This document shows positions 20,746 through 28,024 of a DNA stretch of 28,475 nt, in pieces (positions within the stretch are counted from its first letter, which is position 1; every line of letters starts with the position of its first letter). The stretch is taken from IMG/VR virus record IMGVR_UViG_3300047457_000120, positions 1-28,475 of that record; one strand, 5' to 3'. The notes below the pieces were generated by a model. It was not told where the DNA came from. It saw nothing but the letters and a program-made list of their open reading frames with translations, and made no database searches. Position numbers and translations under genes: made by a program. This DNA comes from a virus.

Positions 20746-22997
20746 GCAGTGTAAAGCAATCCTTTACCCAATGGTTGGGTATTGAACACAAAGTGCCAGT
20801 CATGTTGGAGAACAAAGCGGGCAAGTACATCACTTACGGGGCGTTCAACGAGTACCCATATTACCTGCTGGACAACTACCGCCGCAGTTCAAAGCATAAC
20901 GCCATAGTTAACGGAAAAGTTAACTACATCGTGGGTGGTGGCTGGAAGGCAGGCGATAAGATGACCGTAGAGCAGCAAGCACGTTACGCCAAGTTCTTTG
21001 ACGGATTGAGCGAGCATGACGACCTGAACGACATCACCGAAAAACTTGTCCTTGATTTGGAAATCTTCAACGGCTTTGCGGTCTGCGTCCATTGGAACAA
21101 GATGGGAACGATTGCGAAGATGGAACACGTCCCCTTCGAGAAAATCCGCGTGGACAAGGAAGAACGGATGTTCCAAGTGGCCGAGTGGTACAATGACGAC
21201 ATGGTGCAACTGTTCCCGAAGATTGGCGATGTCGAGAAAATCCCTGCCTTTGACCCTGACAACCGAATCGGCAAGCAGTTGTTTTATTACCGTGTCTATG
21301 CCGCTGGCGTGAAGTCCTATCCCCTCCCCGAATACATGGGAGGGTTGGCTTGGATTGAAGCGGACGTACAGGTGGCAAACTTTCACAATAACAACCTGCG
21401 CAACAACTTTTGGGGCGGGTACTTGATAAACTTCAACAACGGCATTCCGACCCCTGAAGAACAGGGCGATATTGAACGTCAAATCAAGCGCAAGTTTAGC
21501 GGTACGGACAACGCTGGAAGGTTCGTGGTAACCTTCAATGACGATGTCAGCAAAGCCCCAACATTGGAACCGCTCACACCGAGCGACATGGACAAGCAGT
21601 TTGAGATCCTCAACAAAGCGATCCAACAGGAGATCTTCATCTCGCACAGGGTAGTGAATCCGATGCTATTCGGCGTGAAGACGGAAGGACAACTTGGTGG
21701 CAGGCAGGAATTGGTGGAGGCTTACGAGTTATTCAAGGCCACCTACATCAACGACCGTGTGCGCAAAGTTGAGCGGATGATAAACTACTTGGGCTCGTTC
21801 AACGGCGTGGAGGGGATGGAACTGATTCCTGTTGAACCGATTACGGAGCAGTTAAGCGAAAACGCAATGATTCAAGCAATGACCCCTTCAGAACTGCGTG
21901 AGAAGGCTGGCTTGCCTCCGATTGAAATCAAGACCGAGAGCAGCGTGCAGGATGTCATCACGGCCATCAATAGCCTCTCTCCACTCGTTGCAAACAAGGT
22001 GCTGGAGGCAATGTCGCCCAATGAAATTCGTGCGCTTGTATCGCTTCCTGCGAAGCCTGAAGGACAAGGTCTTGCACCTGATATGGCAACCGAAGTAAGC
22101 CCCGAACCAACTGCACCGCAAGGCTTGGCCTCCAACGACAACATCAAGAAGTTGTCGGGCCGTGAGTACCAAAACCTCATGCGTATCGTGCGGCACTATG
22201 CACAGGAAAAGATTACCTTGGAGATGGCTCGCACCATGCTATCCGCTGGATTCGGATTAAGCGCAGAGGAAGTCAATACCTTGCTCGGAGTTCAGGAACA
22301 GAAGTTCAGCAACCCGACCGAACCGTGGTGGGGTGAGGAAGATGACGAGAGCGACCTTGGATGGGGTGACGAGGAGTACAAGGTGTTGGAGGTGGTCGCC
22401 AGTAAGTTTGGAAGCAACGCAGACGACTATGTGGTGATGCATAGCAAGCCTATGCGCTTCGATTCCGATTTGGACACGCAAGTACGCCAAGCCTTCGCCG
22501 AATTGGGCGAGGAAGAGAAAGAGTTGGACGAGAAAATTGTAGCCTACCGCAAGAAGAACCGTGACGCAAGCGTGGAGGAAATGGCCAAGGAGTTCGGGGT
22601 CAGCAAGGCGAAAATCGCAAAGCGTGTGGCGTACTTGATTAACAAAGACCGCTACCCCATCGCAAGGACCGTGGACCAAATCGGCAAGGAAGGCGCAAAG
22701 CCAACGGCAGAGCCTGTACTGGAAGTCCGCTACAAATACGCATGGGCCGCAGGGTTCAGCGACAAGGACAAGCGCACAAGCCGTGAGTTCTGCAAGGTCA
22801 TGATGGACTTGGCTGACCAAGGCAAGGTGTACACCCGTGACGACATCGACGGCATTTCTTCCATCATGGGCTATTCCGTTTGGAATCGCCGTGGTGGTTG
22901 GTATCACACGGCAAGCGGAGTGAATCGACCCCAATGCAGGCACGTTTGGGAGCAGCAAATCGTCATCCGCAAAGGCAATAAAATAAGCAAAGCATGA
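20742..22997 (+). CDS. Portal protein with C-terminal minor-head-like extension
   Basis: A 751-residue protein. Residues 1 to about 400 are portal-like: YPYYLLDNYRRSSKHNAIVNGKVNYIVGGGW at the N-terminus, DLEIFNGFAVCVHWNK, and FISHRVVNPMLFGVKTEGQLGGRQELVEAYELFKATYIN in the ring core. After an Asp/Glu-rich linker (about 540-570) comes a helix-turn-helix-like segment (SVEEMAKEFGVSKAKIAKRVAYLINKDRY, about 611-639). A last domain (about 663-751) has RTSREFCKVMMDLADQGKVYTRDDIDGI...RRGGWYHTASGVNRPQCRHVWEQQ, which matches the C-terminal domain of Mu gpF-like minor head proteins. So the portal appears fused to a minor-head module. Most portals are 400-550 residues. The portal call is firm; the fusion is seen in sequence and its role is open. 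Confidence 0.88.
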   Translation: MSSVKQSFTQWLGIEHKVPVMLENKAGKYITYGAFNEYPYYLLDNYRRSSKHNAIVNGKVNYIVGGGWKAGDKMTVEQQARYAKFFDGLSEHDDLNDITEKLVLDLEIFNGFAVCVHWNKMGTIAKMEHVPFEKIRVDKEERMFQVAEWYNDDMVQLFPKIGDVEKIPAFDPDNRIGKQLFYYRVYAAGVKSYPLPEYMGGLAWIEADVQVANFHNNNLRNNFWGGYLINFNNGIPTPEEQGDIERQIKRKFSGTDNAGRFVVTFNDDVSKAPTLEPLTPSDMDKQFEILNKAIQQEIFISHRVVNPMLFGVKTEGQLGGRQELVEAYELFKATYINDRVRKVERMINYLGSFNGVEGMELIPVEPITEQLSENAMIQAMTPSELREKAGLPPIEIKTESSVQDVITAINSLSPLVANKVLEAMSPNEIRALVSLPAKPEGQGLAPDMATEVSPEPTAPQGLASNDNIKKLSGREYQNLMRIVRHYAQEKITLEMARTMLSAGFGLSAEEVNTLLGVQEQKFSNPTEPWWGEEDDESDLGWGDEEYKVLEVVASKFGSNADDYVVMHSKPMRFDSDLDTQVRQAFAELGEEEKELDEKIVAYRKKNRDASVEEMAKEFGVSKAKIAKRVAYLINKDRYPIARTVDQIGKEGAKPTAEPVLEVRYKYAWAAGFSDKDKRTSREFCKVMMDLADQGKVYTRDDIDGISSIMGYSVWNRRGGWYHTASGVNRPQCRHVWEQQIVIRKGNKISKA

Positions 22998-23575
22998 AGG
23001 CACTATTCATAAGCGAACAAACCCTGCTCGACAATAGCGTAATCAACGAAAACGTATCCTTCACGCAGATACGGCCAACCATCGTGAAGGTGCAGGAGAT
23101 GCGGATTCAGCCTATCGTAGGCTCTGCCCTGTACAACGAAATGGTGGGGCAAGTGGTGAGCGGCACAACCACGGCCTTGAACAACACGCTCTTGGAGGAC
23201 TACATCCAACCCGCCATGGTGCAATGGTTGTATTACGAACTCCCGATGGTCTTGGCGTTTAAGTACATGAACAAGGGCATGGTCCGCCGTACCAGCGAGG
23301 AATCTTCGCAGATGAGCATGGACGAGATTACCCGGCTCACGGACAAAGTCAAGAACGATGCAGAATGGTACTCGGAGCGCATCACCCGCTACCTGATGGA
23401 GAACCGCACCGACTATCCCCTGTTCAACTCCCCTCCTTCGGCCTTGGATACGATATACCCGAACGGCACGAATTACAATACTGGCATGGCCTTGGATGCA
23501 ATAACCCTGCGTCGTGGTGCTGGCTTGGACCGCCCTTGGCCTTACGGATACGACCCTTACTGCAATAACTGCTAA
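22994..23575 (+). CDS. Head-tail connector protein, DUF6712-like
   Basis: A 193-residue helical protein. MKALFISEQTLLDNSVINENVSFTQIRPTIVKVQEMRIQPIVGSALYNEM and the helical core VQWLYYELPMVLAFKYMNKGMVRRTSEESSQMSMDEI follow the pattern of the DUF6712-like Bacteroidota phage connectors that take the place of gp6-type adaptors. The C-terminal tail is Gly/Pro/Tyr-rich (WPYGYDPYCNNC). It overlaps the portal stop as ATGA, which is where a connector is expected. It would bind the portal ring and lead to the tail-completion proteins. The call rests on pattern plus location. Confidence 0.8.
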   Translation: MKALFISEQTLLDNSVINENVSFTQIRPTIVKVQEMRIQPIVGSALYNEMVGQVVSGTTTALNNTLLEDYIQPAMVQWLYYELPMVLAFKYMNKGMVRRTSEESSQMSMDEITRLTDKVKNDAEWYSERITRYLMENRTDYPLFNSPPSALDTIYPNGTNYNTGMALDAITLRRGAGLDRPWPYGYDPYCNNC

Positions 23576-23617
23576 CTATGGGCGCACACGCTAAAAACAT
23601 CTTGAAACTACAGGCTT

Positions 23618-24121
23618 ATGTCATGGATAAAAATAAAGCAAGCACTCCTGAACCTTGCAAACAGTCACCCGCAGGTGAACTCGTTCGGAACGGGCGACCC
23701 GTTGGCGATAGGAACGGACAACACGATAAACCTGCGAACCCCAAGCCGTGAGCGAATCGTCTATCCACTCGTGTTTGCAGACGTGCAGTCAGCGACTACG
23801 GATGCGGGTACTCTTAGCCTTGTGGTGGGGGTCTATTTCTCTGACAGGGTGGAATCCATTGCCTCGATGGGCGGCGTGGTTTCGGGCAGTCCGACATTGG
23901 GTTGGCAGGATAACGAGGACGAGGTTCTAAGCGACCAACTGCAAATCGCTCAGGACTTCATTAGCTCGCTTACAAACGACCCAAGCCAAGAATGGACGCT
24001 AAGTACCTCCGTGTCGCTTACACGCTTCGTAGAGAGCCGAGATGACCGCACGGCGGGATGGCAGGCTACCATGACCTTTGAAATACCATACGGCCATTCC
24101 GTTTGTGAAATTCCTACTTAA
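23618..24121 (+). CDS. Putative head-tail joining / tail-terminator protein
   Basis: A 167-residue protein beginning MSWIKIKQALLNLANSHPQVNSFGTGDPLAIGTDNTINLRTPSRERIVYPLVFADVQSA, which fits the small Bacteroidota phage protein that follows the connector. Strand-rich sequence follows (TLSLVVGVYFSDRV, WTLSTSVSLTRFVESRDDRTAGWQATMTFEIPY), like a tail-terminator or neck ring protein. It lies 42 bases after the connector stop. An alternative overlapping ORF at 23578-23751 is less convincing. No enzymatic motif is visible. The functional label is inferred from order (portal, connector, joining protein). Confidence 0.65.
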   Translation: MSWIKIKQALLNLANSHPQVNSFGTGDPLAIGTDNTINLRTPSRERIVYPLVFADVQSATTDAGTLSLVVGVYFSDRVESIASMGGVVSGSPTLGWQDNEDEVLSDQLQIAQDFISSLTNDPSQEWTLSTSVSLTRFVESRDDRTAGWQATMTFEIPYGHSVCEIPT

Positions 24122-24131
24122 AATACATTTA
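24103..24131 (+). promoter_or_regulatory. Late-type promoter: TTGTGAAATTC ... TACATTTA
   Basis: TTGTGAAATTC (24103-24113) and TACATTTA (24124-24131) repeat the element at 19759-19787 with the same 21-base spacing. The ATG at 24148 follows 16 bases after the box. It overlaps the end of the preceding gene. Confidence 0.65.
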
Positions 24132-24147
24132 CCCTAAAGCAACCAAA

Positions 24148-24423
24148 ATGCCTACTCCAATTCTACAACAAATGCTCGGCCAAGGCGGTACGATGCAATT
24201 CATTGACGCTGCCGTATCGGGCGCAAACTTTGACTTTATCGTAGTCAACACGGCCGCAACCTTCACAACCCTCACAGGTACTGGTGGCGAGAACCTGCTG
24301 ACCGCCTACTCATTGAGCGGCAAGTCCGTATCTGCGGGCATCGTCATCAGCGGTCGCAACGGCGGCAAGATTACTGCGGTCACTCCTTCGGTCGGAAGCG
24401 TCATCGGTTACACCTTCCTCTAA
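24148..24423 (+). CDS. Small virion-associated protein, hypothetical
   Basis: A 91-residue Gly/Thr/Ala/Val-rich protein (MPTPILQQMLGQGGTMQFIDAAVSGANFDFIVVNTAATFTTLTG...GIVISGRNGGKITAVTPSVGSVIGYTFL) with repeated strand-like stretches. It resembles small beta-rich virion proteins, such as tail-fibre connectors or decoration proteins. It has its own two-part promoter and is two bases from the next gene, so it leads the tail-fibre operon. Function is not known; virion association is inferred from composition and operon. Confidence 0.65.
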   Translation: MPTPILQQMLGQGGTMQFIDAAVSGANFDFIVVNTAATFTTLTGTGGENLLTAYSLSGKSVSAGIVISGRNGGKITAVTPSVGSVIGYTFL

Positions 24424-24425
24424 CC

Positions 24426-24599
24426 ATGCTGATAGGATACGGTTACGGCTATCCAATAACCACCCTGCAAGGCGGTGGCTTATCGGCATCTGCTTGGTCG
24501 GCGTTCAACTCCCGTGCTGATGCGGATGGAGCGGCCACGGCAGAGGCGGCGGTAAGCGGTTGCCTGTTCGGTCGCTTTGCTACGATTTACAACTTCTAA
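24426..24599 (+). CDS. Small Gly/Ala-rich protein, hypothetical
   Basis: A 57-residue protein beginning MLIGYGYGYPITTLQGGG, followed by LSASAWSAFNSRADADGAATAEAAVSGC and ending LFGRFATIYNF. It is only two bases after the preceding stop and two bases before the receptor-binding gene's ATG, and the frame is clean, which supports coding. The composition suggests a structural peptide, perhaps linking fibres to the tail. No family is recognised. Confidence 0.55.
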   Translation: MLIGYGYGYPITTLQGGGLSASAWSAFNSRADADGAATAEAAVSGCLFGRFATIYNF

Positions 24600-24601
24600 G
24601 A

Positions 24602-25822
24602 ATGCCGACACCTTCCCTCCTGATAGTACCCGCACGCTTCAAGTCGGGCAAGTTATACTCCCAAATCCCAACCAGCGGATCAGGTGACTTCACGGTAACC
24701 CGTGCGACTGCGGCAACCCGTGTGAATGCGAGCGGCTTCATTGAATCGGTTGCGAGCGGAATACCAAGGCTGGACTACTTCGCCAGCGGTGGAACGGTTG
24801 GTTGTCCTGCGCTTTTGGTTGAGCCGAGTGGGAGTAATGTATTGTCATACTCCGAGGAATTTACCAACGCTGCGTGGACCAAAAATGCGATGACGGTTTC
24901 AACAGGGACAACGGCTGCTTTTACCGCTCCCGACGGAACAACGAATGCTGATAAGATTATTGCAACAACCGCAAGCGGTGTAGCTCACAGCCTTCAGAGG
25001 ACAGGCTTTGCAAGTGCCGCCTATACTTTTAGCGTGTTTGCAAAAGCTGGTGAAGAATCGGTTATTAGTTTATGGTTAAGAAGCAATTCTGTTGGAGCTG
25101 CATTTAATTTGGTTAGCGGAACAGTCAGCAACATTACAGTCACTTCTGCGAGAATTGAAAATTACGGGAATGGATGGTATCGTTGTAGTGTTTATGATTC
25201 TACAGCTGGCACAACAGCGTCTGTATATGGTAGAACTGGAGGAGGTTATACTGGAAATGGAGTAGATGGCTTCTACTTATGGGGCGCACAACTCGAAACA
25301 GGCTCCGTCGCCACCTCCTACATCCCCACAACCACCGCAGCAGTCACCCGCAACGCCGATGTTGTTTCGGTAACTGGTGCAAGTGGTAGTATCGGGCAGA
25401 CGGAGGGAACGATTTATGCGGAGGTGAATGTTAGAAATTGGGTGTCTAATTTAAGGATATTGTCTATATCTGACGGAACCTCTAATAATCATGTTACTTT
25501 AATAAAAGGTAGTACCGAAAACACTTTAAGGCTGATAAGCAGGCTGTCAAATGTATTGCAGGTTTCAATTCAATCATCTGCATTAACGGGGAATACATTT
25601 AAAATAGCTGCGGCATATGCTAATAACGACTTTGTGTTATATATCAATGGAGCGCAAATTGGAACAAACAATACCGCTTTGTCACCTGCTTGCTCTAATG
25701 TTTATTTAGGAAGCATTGAGTCAGGAGCTGGAACATCCGCACTCAACGACCGCATCCGTGCCGCTGCTCTCTACACAACCCGCCTAACAAACGAACAACT
25801 CGCAGCCCTAACAACTCCGTAA
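24602..25822 (+). CDS. Receptor-binding-type tail protein with carbohydrate-binding-like and LamG-like domains
   Basis: A 406-residue virion protein for host recognition. After an N-terminal region (GDFTVTRATAATRVNASGFIESVASGIPRLDYF...CPALLVEPSGSNVLSYSEEFTNAAWTK), the beta-rich domain (about residues 90-255) has the widespread tail-fibre pattern (TFSVFAKAGEESVISLWL, GNGWYRCSVYDS, GFYLWGAQLETGSVATSYIPTTTAAVTRNADV). The C-terminal part (about 270-406) looks like a LamG/concanavalin-like sandwich (TIYAEVNVRNWV, FVLYINGAQIGTNNTALSPA, RIRAAALYTTRLTNEQLAAL). I chose ATG 24602, two bases after the preceding stop, over an upstream start at 24560 in that gene. Two stretches are visibly AT-richer, in line with swapping of receptor modules. 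Confidence 0.82.
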   Translation: MPTPSLLIVPARFKSGKLYSQIPTSGSGDFTVTRATAATRVNASGFIESVASGIPRLDYFASGGTVGCPALLVEPSGSNVLSYSEEFTNAAWTKNAMTVSTGTTAAFTAPDGTTNADKIIATTASGVAHSLQRTGFASAAYTFSVFAKAGEESVISLWLRSNSVGAAFNLVSGTVSNITVTSARIENYGNGWYRCSVYDSTAGTTASVYGRTGGGYTGNGVDGFYLWGAQLETGSVATSYIPTTTAAVTRNADVVSVTGASGSIGQTEGTIYAEVNVRNWVSNLRILSISDGTSNNHVTLIKGSTENTLRLISRLSNVLQVSIQSSALTGNTFKIAAAYANNDFVLYINGAQIGTNNTALSPACSNVYLGSIESGAGTSALNDRIRAAALYTTRLTNEQLAALTTP

Positions 25823-26085
25823 TGGCTACATTCCGCAAGTTCGCATTCCCATCGCAGAAGGTTGCAGACCAGTTGCTGCAATCCCTGCAACCGCTTGACA
25901 CGGCAGTTCCGCTCGGAGAACTGGACGGCTTGATTTGCTTTGACATACTCTTCCAAGACGCTTGCCCTGCATCGCTCAACGCTTATATCGTGTGGCCAAA
26001 GCCTTGCGGGGTGCATTCCTTCCTTGGTTGGGATGAGCAATACGAGGCAGACTACCAAGAATTTGCAACACCCAATACGAAATAA
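25822..26085 (+). CDS. Hypothetical protein downstream of the receptor-binding gene
   Basis: An 87-residue protein (MATFRKFAFPSQKVADQLLQSLQ...ICFDILFQDACPASLNAYIVWPKPCGVHSFLGWDEQYEADYQEFATPNTK) that I do not recognise. Its ATG overlaps the receptor-binding gene's stop (TAATG), so it is translationally coupled. Proteins in this place are often fibre-folding chaperones or small baseplate parts, but no motif supports either. Its 3' end contains the upstream half of the holin promoter element. Confidence 0.6.
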   Translation: MATFRKFAFPSQKVADQLLQSLQPLDTAVPLGELDGLICFDILFQDACPASLNAYIVWPKPCGVHSFLGWDEQYEADYQEFATPNTK

Positions 26086-26090
26086 CATCT
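26062..26090 (+). promoter_or_regulatory. Late-type promoter: TTTG ... AACATCT before the holin
   Basis: TTTG (26062-26065) is followed by AACATCT (26084-26090); TTG to the box is 21 bases, and the box to ATG 26097 is 13 bases, as in the element at 15773-15801. The shared GAATTTGCAACA (26059-26070) is an exact 12-base match to 15770-15781. The first base of the box deviates. Confidence 0.45.
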
Positions 26091-26096
26091 ACCATC

Positions 26097-26324
26097 ATGC
26101 GACTATTCCGCAAGCGTAACCCCGACAAACCCAACCTTATGCAATCAGCAATCATCGCTCTTCTTCGCCATCTACTCACCTTCATCGGTGGTACACTCGT
26201 AGCCAAAGGGTTACTTGACGCAACTGCTTTGCAGGAAATCATCGGTGCATTAATCACCTTGCTATCAGTTGGTTGGATGGCTGTAGAGAAAGTAAAGGCT
26301 AAACCCGAAGTTCCCAAGGCGTGA
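26097..26324 (+). CDS. Holin-like membrane protein (Pam3 gp28-like)
   Basis: A 75-residue protein with a basic N-terminus (MRLFRKRNPDKP) and two hydrophobic segments. LLRHLLTFIGGTLVAKGLL (about 23-41) and LQEIIGALITLLSVGWMAVE (about 45-64) fit a two-span class II-like holin, and the RHLLTFIGG...EIIGALITL pattern resembles the Pam3-gp28 type. It would open the inner membrane to end the lytic cycle. It has its own late-type promoter and its stop overlaps the next start (GTGA). The partner endolysin is on the opposite strand about 1.3 kb away. Confidence 0.75.
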   Translation: MRLFRKRNPDKPNLMQSAIIALLRHLLTFIGGTLVAKGLLDATALQEIIGALITLLSVGWMAVEKVKAKPEVPKA

Positions 26325-26596
26325 ACTTAATCGAAACGACCATCATCGGCACGGTCAGCGCAATCGTTGGCGGTGCAGTCGCTTGGCTCACCAAGGGCAA
26401 GTTCACGGCGGATTCCCTGCAGGTGAAGCAAGCCCAAGCGGTGCTGGCGATGTGGCAGGCTACGGCCGAAGCACAAAACAAAGAGTTAACAGAATTACGC
26501 AATGAGTTATTAGTTTTGCGTCAACGGATTGAGTCATTGGAAAATACTATCCATATACTTGAATCCGAAAACGCATCACTAAAAGCCATGCAATGA
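26321..26596 (+). CDS. Spanin-like protein (N-terminal anchor plus coiled coil)
   Basis: A 91-residue protein with GTG start overlapping the holin stop as GTGA. An N-terminal hydrophobic segment (ETTIIGTVSAIVGGAVAWL, residues 5-23) is followed by a long coiled coil (residues 35-91; ELTELRNELLVLRQRIESLENTIHILESENASLKAM). This is the plan of an inner-membrane spanin (Rz-like), which disrupts the outer membrane at lysis in Gram-negative hosts. No lipoprotein partner (Rz1-like) was recognised by eye. The role is inferred from architecture and its position after the holin. Confidence 0.65.
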   Translation: MNLIETTIIGTVSAIVGGAVAWLTKGKFTADSLQVKQAQAVLAMWQATAEAQNKELTELRNELLVLRQRIESLENTIHILESENASLKAMQ

Positions 26597-27477
26597 TTCT
26601 ACCACTAACCAAGCATTCCCGCAACATCCACGAAGTCACCTGCCAATCGGGGCAGGAGTTCCTTCTTATCTCCGACCTGCACTGGGATAATCCCCATTGC
26701 GACATGGGTCTACTGACCAATCACCTTAAGGAAGCACAACGCAGAAACGCAGGAGTCATCGTCAACGGTGACTTTTTTTGTTTGATGCAAGGCAAAGGCG
26801 ACCCACGCAGGAGCAAGGAGGACATCCGCCCGGAACACAACAATGCCCGCTACTTGGATTCCATCGTCAACACGGCGGTGGAATGGTTTGCGCCTTACGC
26901 CAAGAACCTGCTCCTGCTCGGCTACGGCAACCACGAAACCTCGATAATCCACCACCAAGAAACCGACATTCTACAACGATTCACCAGCACATTGAACTAC
27001 GCCACAGGGTCAGCAGTTGAAGTTGGTGGGTACGGCGGCACGATGGACATCCGTGTCCAACACGACCCTCTGCGGTCCAAGAACTTCGTCGTGCATTATT
27101 TTCATGGCGCAGGGGGGGGAGGAATCATCAGCAAGGGAGTAATTGCCGATTCACGCATATTGATGACCACCGAAGGCTACGACCTCACATGGATGGGCCA
27201 CGTCCATGAACTATACTATCATCAAAATATCATTCACCGCTATGACCGTGCGACCAAGACCCTCATTCAAAAGCCTGTTCACCAACTGCGTACTGCGACT
27301 TACAAAGAGGAATGGGATGGCGGGTACATGGGATTTCACACTGAGCGAGGCCGAGGCCCGAAGCCTCTGGGAGGCTATTGGATGAAACTCGAAACGAGCA
27401 GGAACGGCAGCAAGGACAACAACGGCCCTGAAGTGCAAGTCCACGCAACCTTCACCCCTGCGGATAGGTTGTACTAA
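26593..27477 (+). CDS. Calcineurin-like metallophosphoesterase
   Basis: A 294-residue enzyme of the MPE superfamily with two-metal active site. The signatures are in order: SDLHWD (27-32, Asp28 and His30), NGDFF (58-62, Asp60), GYGNHET (110-116, Asn113 and His114), VHYFHG (167-172) and MGHVHE (201-206). The usual substrates are phosphodiesters, including DNA ends and cyclic nucleotides; the specific one cannot be read here. It lies in the lysis region, overlapping the spanin-like stop by four bases, which is not a standard phage position. Possible roles include nucleic-acid processing, or counter-defence such as breaking cyclic nucleotide signals; that is only a hypothesis. Confidence 0.9.
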   Translation: MILPLTKHSRNIHEVTCQSGQEFLLISDLHWDNPHCDMGLLTNHLKEAQRRNAGVIVNGDFFCLMQGKGDPRRSKEDIRPEHNNARYLDSIVNTAVEWFAPYAKNLLLLGYGNHETSIIHHQETDILQRFTSTLNYATGSAVEVGGYGGTMDIRVQHDPLRSKNFVVHYFHGAGGGGIISKGVIADSRILMTTEGYDLTWMGHVHELYYHQNIIHRYDRATKTLIQKPVHQLRTATYKEEWDGGYMGFHTERGRGPKPLGGYWMKLETSRNGSKDNNGPEVQVHATFTPADRLY

Positions 27478-27576
27478 TTTAGGGAATCAACTCACCAGTA
27501 TCACCCACAAAAGAGAGATTATTTCCCATAAGTAGCCAAAACCGCTACCTTTCGCAAACTATTCCTCCTGCTGACC

Positions 27577-27595
27577 TGTACGATTCCTTCGTACA
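27577..27595. repeat. Perfect 7-bp hairpin between convergent genes
   Basis: TGTACGA (27577-27583) and TCGTACA (27589-27595) form a perfect stem with a five-base loop, immediately beyond the minus-strand amidase stop at 27597. There is no T tract on either side, so it is not a typical intrinsic terminator, but its location between converging genes fits a transcription-ending or mRNA-stabilising hairpin. The 27478-27596 gap has no other feature I can see. Confidence 0.45.
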
Positions 27596-27596
27596 A

Positions 27597-28022
27597 CTAA
27601 CCCTCCTGCGTGTCGGAGGCAGTCAGGTACAGGTAGCCGTACTCTTTCTCTGCTGAAAATTGAGGGCAAGCCTTGGTCACTCCGGGGAAATCCCTGTGTC
27701 CGCATATGCGAGCCGTTGGGTACTTCTTCAGCCATTCCAACAGTACCCCTGCAATCGCTTGCCTCTGCTGGATGGAACGGTCATCCTTGTCCTTGCCGCC
27801 AATATAACTGACGTGCAGGCTTGTTGAATTATGACCCCGCACCCCGTTGGTGATGGCCGAATCGGGAGCGAGTTGCACGATGTTCCCGTTGGATTCAATG
27901 ATTTTGTGGTAGCCCACGGACTTCCACCCAAGGGCTTCCTTCCAGTACTTGCGGATGGATGCGATGGTGGTGTTCTTCGGTGTGGCCGTGCAATGGACGA
28001 CAAGGTGGGTTATTTGGCGCAT
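27597..28022 (-). CDS. N-acetylmuramoyl-L-alanine amidase (endolysin, Amidase_2, T7-lysozyme-like)
   Basis: A 141-residue endolysin that cuts the amide bond between MurNAc and the first peptide residue in peptidoglycan. It matches Amidase_2: ITHLVVHCTAT (His10 as zinc ligand), GWKSVGYHKII (Tyr38, His39), GHNSTSLHVSYIGG, ICGHRDFPGVTKACPQF (His109, Lys117, Cys119 as zinc ligands and catalytic Lys). At 141 residues it is close to T7 lysozyme in length and has no cell-wall binding domain. No signal peptide is seen, so it would depend on the holin. It is transcribed on the minus strand after a small gene, away from the holin and spanin genes. Confidence 0.93.
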   Translation of the reverse strand: MRQITHLVVHCTATPKNTTIASIRKYWKEALGWKSVGYHKIIESNGNIVQLAPDSAITNGVRGHNSTSLHVSYIGGKDKDDRSIQQRQAIAGVLLEWLKKYPTARICGHRDFPGVTKACPQFSAEKEYGYLYLTASDTQEG

Positions 28023-28024
28023 GG

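Noticed and set aside
20889-21647. Long minus-strand open frame (252 residues) opposite the portal gene
   Set aside because: It lies fully opposite a well-supported portal gene, shows no recognisable motif, and follows the composition expected from the antisense of a GC-moderate coding gene.
22257-23003. Minus-strand open frame (248 residues) opposite the portal C-terminus and connector start
   Set aside because: Antisense shadow; the plus strand has clear domain patterns and stop-start coupling at 22994-22997.
23578-23751. Short plus-strand ORF (57 residues) overlapping the head-tail joining gene
   Set aside because: It starts two bases after the connector stop, but after residue 14 it only duplicates the other gene in a different frame and reads as low-complexity Pro/Lys/Gly. 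The overlapping frame from 23618 has a family-like N-terminus.
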